DNA of 64,000 nucleotides from an uncultured Selenomonadales bacterium (lineage in GTDB: Bacteria > Bacillota > Negativicutes > Selenomonadales > Selenomonadaceae): contig CAMNFC010000002.1 of NCBI GenBank assembly GCA_946536925.1, positions 1-64,000 of the forward strand, written 5' to 3'. A program made the translations under genes and the position numbers. A model generated the notes under the pieces. That model saw nothing but the letters and a program-made list of their open reading frames with translations. It searched no databases and was not told the DNA's origin. Numbering within the stretch: position 1 is the first letter of the stretch; the number at the start of each line of letters is the position of its first letter. Below are positions 60,483 through 64,000 of this stretch, in pieces.

Positions 60483-60803
60483 ATTAAGAACGAAATTTTG
60501 AATTTTGAGCCATTGGACGGCGTTTCGGGCGGAAATATTAACGACAGATCGCTTTTGGCACTTTTTTTTAAATGTTATTACGATGTCAACGGCGGAGTGC
60601 ACGGTTCCGTTATAGATTACTCCAAAACTGATTTTTTAAAAGTAATGCAGACTTTGTGCGATAAAGCCGGAATCGAATACAAACCGGACGAAAAAGTCCT
60701 CGATCAATACAAAATCAACGGTCAGTGGCGCGACGGCACCTGGATGATTAAAAATCAGCAAGAAACAATCGATTTCTTTGACAAAAAGCTCGGAATCAAA
60801 TAA
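60483..60803 (+). CDS. Hypothetical 106-aa protein with probable ATT start and N-terminal LDGVSGG motif
   Basis: AAAGGAG 9 nt before ATT at 60483; the TTG at 60498 is 24 nt from the SD; followed by a terminator. Confidence 0.65.
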   Translation: MKNEILNFEPLDGVSGGNINDRSLLALFFKCYYDVNGGVHGSVIDYSKTDFLKVMQTLCDKAGIEYKPDEKVLDQYKINGQWRDGTWMIKNQQETIDFFDKKLGIK

Positions 60804-60805
60804 AT

Positions 60806-60848
60806 CAGCGAAAAAAAACCCTTCGGCGCGTGTCGGAGGGTTTTTTCA
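60806..60848 (+). terminator. Intrinsic terminator
   Basis: AACCCTTCGGCGCG...CGGAGGGTT followed by T-run. Confidence 0.75.
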
Positions 60849-60898
60849 TTGACGGAGATAAATTTTTTTGCTAAAGTTGCGTCGGAGGCGATAAAAAC

Positions 60899-61987
60899 AT
60901 GAAAAAAAAGATTTTAGCGGCACTCACGGCGGGATTTATCGCGTTTGGCACGTTCGGAGCGGTTGACGCCATGCCGCGCGACCAAATCGCAAAGATTCAA
61001 GTCAAAAAGGCCGCAGATTTCAAGTATTGGACGAAAAATTCCGTCGCGAATCGAAAATTAGTCGCTTACGTCGAGGACGTGACGAACAAAAAGAGCAAAA
61101 ACTTCATTCCGGTTGAAGATCGGCTGGCGGTTTTCGATATGGACGGAACTTTTATCGGCGAAACCATGCCCTGCTACTTCGAATGGATGCTTTATCTGGA
61201 TCGCGCGCTTCACGACCCGAATTTCACGCCGAATAAAGAAGATTTGGCCTATGCAAAGATGGTTGACGCCGAAATCCGCGCGGGACACTTCATGACGGGC
61301 AAATTTCCCAAAGGAATCGATTTGGGCGAGGCAAAATCGCAACAATCGGTTTTTTCGGGCATGACACCCAAAGATTACGAGGCTTACGTCAAAAAATTCA
61401 TGGAAAAGCCGGTTGAAGGCCTCACGAACTTAAAATGGGGCGAAGTTTTTTATTTGCCGATGGTTGAAGTGATAAAATACCTTCAGGCGAACGATTTTAA
61501 AGTTTACATCGTCACGGGCAGCGATCGGCCGGCAATGCGCGTTATGGCCTCGGAAATTTTGAAAATTCCCTACGACAACGTGATTGGAACGAATCCTGAG
61601 ATAAAAGCGGCTCATCAGGGCGAAATTTCCGCCGACGACTACGCTTACAAGCACGATGATTATCTGATTCGCGGTCAACTCACTCAAAAGAACTTGAAAA
61701 TGAACAAAGTCGTTGCGATTGAGCACGAAATCGGCAAACAACCCGTTTTGGCCTTCGGAAACAGCGGCGGCGACACTTCAATGCTGAATTACGCGATAAC
61801 GGGCAACAAATACAAGAGTTTGGCGTTTTTTGTCATCTGCGACGACACGGAGCGCGAATTTGGCAACGTCGACAAGGCAAACAAGAGCATAAAGCTGGCC
61901 GATCAAAACGGTTGGATAAAAATTTCGATGAAAAACGACTTCAAGACGATTTACGGCGACAAAGTTAAGCGCGAAATGAATTCTTGA
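60899..61987 (+). CDS. Secreted HAD-superfamily phosphatase
   Basis: Signal peptide; AVFDMDGTFIGE, YIVTGSDRPAMR, FGNSGGDTSML. Confidence 0.88.
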   Translation: MKKKILAALTAGFIAFGTFGAVDAMPRDQIAKIQVKKAADFKYWTKNSVANRKLVAYVEDVTNKKSKNFIPVEDRLAVFDMDGTFIGETMPCYFEWMLYLDRALHDPNFTPNKEDLAYAKMVDAEIRAGHFMTGKFPKGIDLGEAKSQQSVFSGMTPKDYEAYVKKFMEKPVEGLTNLKWGEVFYLPMVEVIKYLQANDFKVYIVTGSDRPAMRVMASEILKIPYDNVIGTNPEIKAAHQGEISADDYAYKHDDYLIRGQLTQKNLKMNKVVAIEHEIGKQPVLAFGNSGGDTSMLNYAITGNKYKSLAFFVICDDTEREFGNVDKANKSIKLADQNGWIKISMKNDFKTIYGDKVKREMNS

Positions 61988-62059
61988 ACGTCGGCAGGAA
62001 ATTTTGCGTCGGCAATAGAATAAATCCCGCGAAAAAATTTTACGGAGGGATTTTGCGGA

Positions 62060-64000
62060 ATGAAAGATTACAAAAGCGAAAATATCCGAAACGTAGCGTT
62101 CTGCGGTCACGGCCGCTCGGGCAAGACCACGTTGCTCGAAGCGGCTCTCTTCGACAGCGGCGCGACCACTCGTCTTGGCAACGTCGACTTGGGCACGGGC
62201 GTCCTCGACTTCGAACCCGAAGAGACCAAGCGCAAGATGTCAATCAGTGCGTCGCTGGCGGCTCTTGAGTGGAAAAATTTTAAAGTCAACGCGCTGGACG
62301 TGCCGGGCTTCCCCGATTTTGTCGCGGAAATGCACGGAGCGTTGGCTGCGGCCGATTCTGTCGTTATCGTCGTGAGTGCGAGTGCGGGCGTCGAAGTCGA
62401 GACGGAAAAAGCTTGGGCTCTGGCGGAAAGTTTGAATCTCCCGCGCGCATTTTTCATCAGCAAACTTGATCGCGAGCACGCGGACTTTGAAAAAGTTTTG
62501 GCCGAACTCAGAAGCAAATTCGGAAACGGCGTCGTGCCCGTGCAAGTTCCCGTCGGCAAAGAAGACAGCTTCAAGGGCGTCGTCGATCTGATTAAAGTTT
62601 TTTCCAAAGTCAACAACGACGACGAACAAATTGACGCGGCTCCCGTCGCCGATGAAGTGGAAGACATGCGCCTGGAAATGCTCGACACGGTCGCGGAATT
62701 CAATGACGACTTGATGGAAAAATATCTTGAAGGCGACGTCGAGGACTTGGACGAAAAAGAAATTTCCGAGGCGTTGGCTCTGGGCTTCAGCGAGGCAAAA
62801 GTTTTCCCGGTGTTCGTCGGCTCTGCGCTGAAAAATATCGGCGTGAAAAAATTCCTCAACAGCCTGGTCGAATTTTTCCCCGCGCCCTCGTCAAAAGTTT
62901 ACAGCGGAATCGACACCAAAACCGACGAGCTCGTCGAACGCAAAATTTCCGAGCCTTTCAGCGGACAAATTTTTAAAACAATGGTCGACCCGTTCGTCGG
63001 CAGAATGAGTTACGTGCGCGTCATCAGCGGCGACATGAAGGGCGACGCAACTTATCAACTCGTCGGCGCGGAAAACGAAGGCCGTGAACGTTTAAGCGGA
63101 CTTTTCACCATGCAGGGCAAAAAACAAATTCCCGTTGACGTGGCGCACGCGGGCGATATTGTCGTCACTTCCAAACTCGCAAACGCAAAAACCGGTGACA
63201 CTCTTTGCGACGCGGCCGCCCCGATCAAATACGAGCGCATTCAATATCCCGAACCGATGTTGGCGATGGCCGTCACGTCCGAAAAGAAAGGCGAGGAAGA
63301 TAAAGTTTTCGGCGCGATCACTCGCCAGCAAGACGAAGACCCGACGATTTGGCTGGAAAAGAAAGCCGAGACCAAACAGACAATCCTGCGCGGCATCGGC
63401 GAAGTTCACCTGGATATTTTGAGCGACAAAATTCAGCGCAAATTCGGCGTGAAAATGGTTTTGGGCGAACCGCGCGTGGCTTACCGCGAGACAATCCGCA
63501 AGCAAGTTGAAGTCCAAGGCAAACACAAAAAACAATCCGGTGGCCACGGACAATACGGCGACGTTTGGCTCCGAATCGGCCCGAACAAAGAAGCCAATAC
63601 CGAAGTCAACAACGGCAACGTTTGGTCGGAAAGCATCTTCGGCGGCTCCGTCCCGCGTCAATATTTCCCCGCCGTGGAGAAGGGCACGCAAGAAACTTTG
63701 GCGGAAGGTGTCATCGCGGGCTACCCCGTCGTCAACGTCAGCGTAAATCTTTTTGACGGCTCCTATCACGCGGTCGACAGCTCCGAGGCCGCTTTCAAAA
63801 TGGCAACGTCCATTGCAATCAAAAAAGGAATTCTTTCCGCCGATCCGATTTTGCTTGAGCCCATCGACGAGATAACCGTCCTCACGCCCGAAAATTACAT
63901 GGGCGACATCATCGGCAACCTTAACTCAAGACGCGGCAAAATCCTCGGCATGGATCCCAAAGGCAAAGGCATGACCGAAGTCAAAGCGTACGTTCCCGCC
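62060..64000 (+). CDS. Elongation factor G-like translational GTPase, 3' end beyond window
   Basis: GHGRSGKTTLLEAALF, DVPGFPDF, SKLDRE, GIGEVHLDI, RGKILGMD; open to window end (not in ORF track). Confidence 0.92.
   Translation, partial: MKDYKSENIRNVAFCGHGRSGKTTLLEAALFDSGATTRLGNVDLGTGVLDFEPEETKRKMSISASLAALEWKNFKVNALDVPGFPDFVAEMHGALAAADSVVIVVSASAGVEVETEKAWALAESLNLPRAFFISKLDREHADFEKVLAELRSKFGNGVVPVQVPVGKEDSFKGVVDLIKVFSKVNNDDEQIDAAPVADEVEDMRLEMLDTVAEFNDDLMEKYLEGDVEDLDEKEISEALALGFSEAKVFPVFVGSALKNIGVKKFLNSLVEFFPAPSSKVYSGIDTKTDELVERKISEPFSGQIFKTMVDPFVGRMSYVRVISGDMKGDATYQLVGAENEGRERLSGLFTMQGKKQIPVDVAHAGDIVVTSKLANAKTGDTLCDAAAPIKYERIQYPEPMLAMAVTSEKKGEEDKVFGAITRQQDEDPTIWLEKKAETKQTILRGIGEVHLDILSDKIQRKFGVKMVLGEPRVAYRETIRKQVEVQGKHKKQSGGHGQYGDVWLRIGPNKEANTEVNNGNVWSESIFGGSVPRQYFPAVEKGTQETLAEGVIAGYPVVNVSVNLFDGSYHAVDSSEAAFKMATSIAIKKGILSADPILLEPIDEITVLTPENYMGDIIGNLNSRRGKILGMDPKGKGMTEVKAYVPA

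Overview
This is a gene-dense chromosomal window, apparently from a diderm Firmicute of the Negativicutes/Selenomonadales type. That assignment is inferred from protein look: TolC and HlyD proteins alongside infC-rpmI-rplT, ctsR and ahbAB. Most of it is housekeeping: TRAP transporter, hisZ, trpA, infC-rpmI-rplT, carA/carB, comEC, metK, aroE, fabF, ysxC, ahbA/ahbB, argG/argH and an EF-G-like gene running off the right edge. The most interesting block is 1.7-11.6 kb. There a SCIFF-type (six-cysteine peptide) radical SAM maturase sits directly upstream of a complete NHLM-type peptide exporter (two ABC ATPases, one with a C39 peptidase, plus two HlyD-like adaptors and TolC), with no precursor peptide gene adjacent. 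Other points of note: a BrnT-type toxin gene broken by one in-frame TGA but retaining its overlapping antitoxin-like partner; a possible single-chain restriction-modification enzyme; a 19-20 bp phased A/T-tract tandem repeat between hexokinase and metK with a degenerate relative 3 kb away; small secreted or membrane peptides behind palindrome-bearing promoters; a small ORF with a probable ATT start and a double-glycine-like N-terminus; and a strong excess of AAAATTTT-type words. No rRNA, tRNA, CRISPR array, transposase or prophage was recognised. All assignments were made by eye, without database searches.
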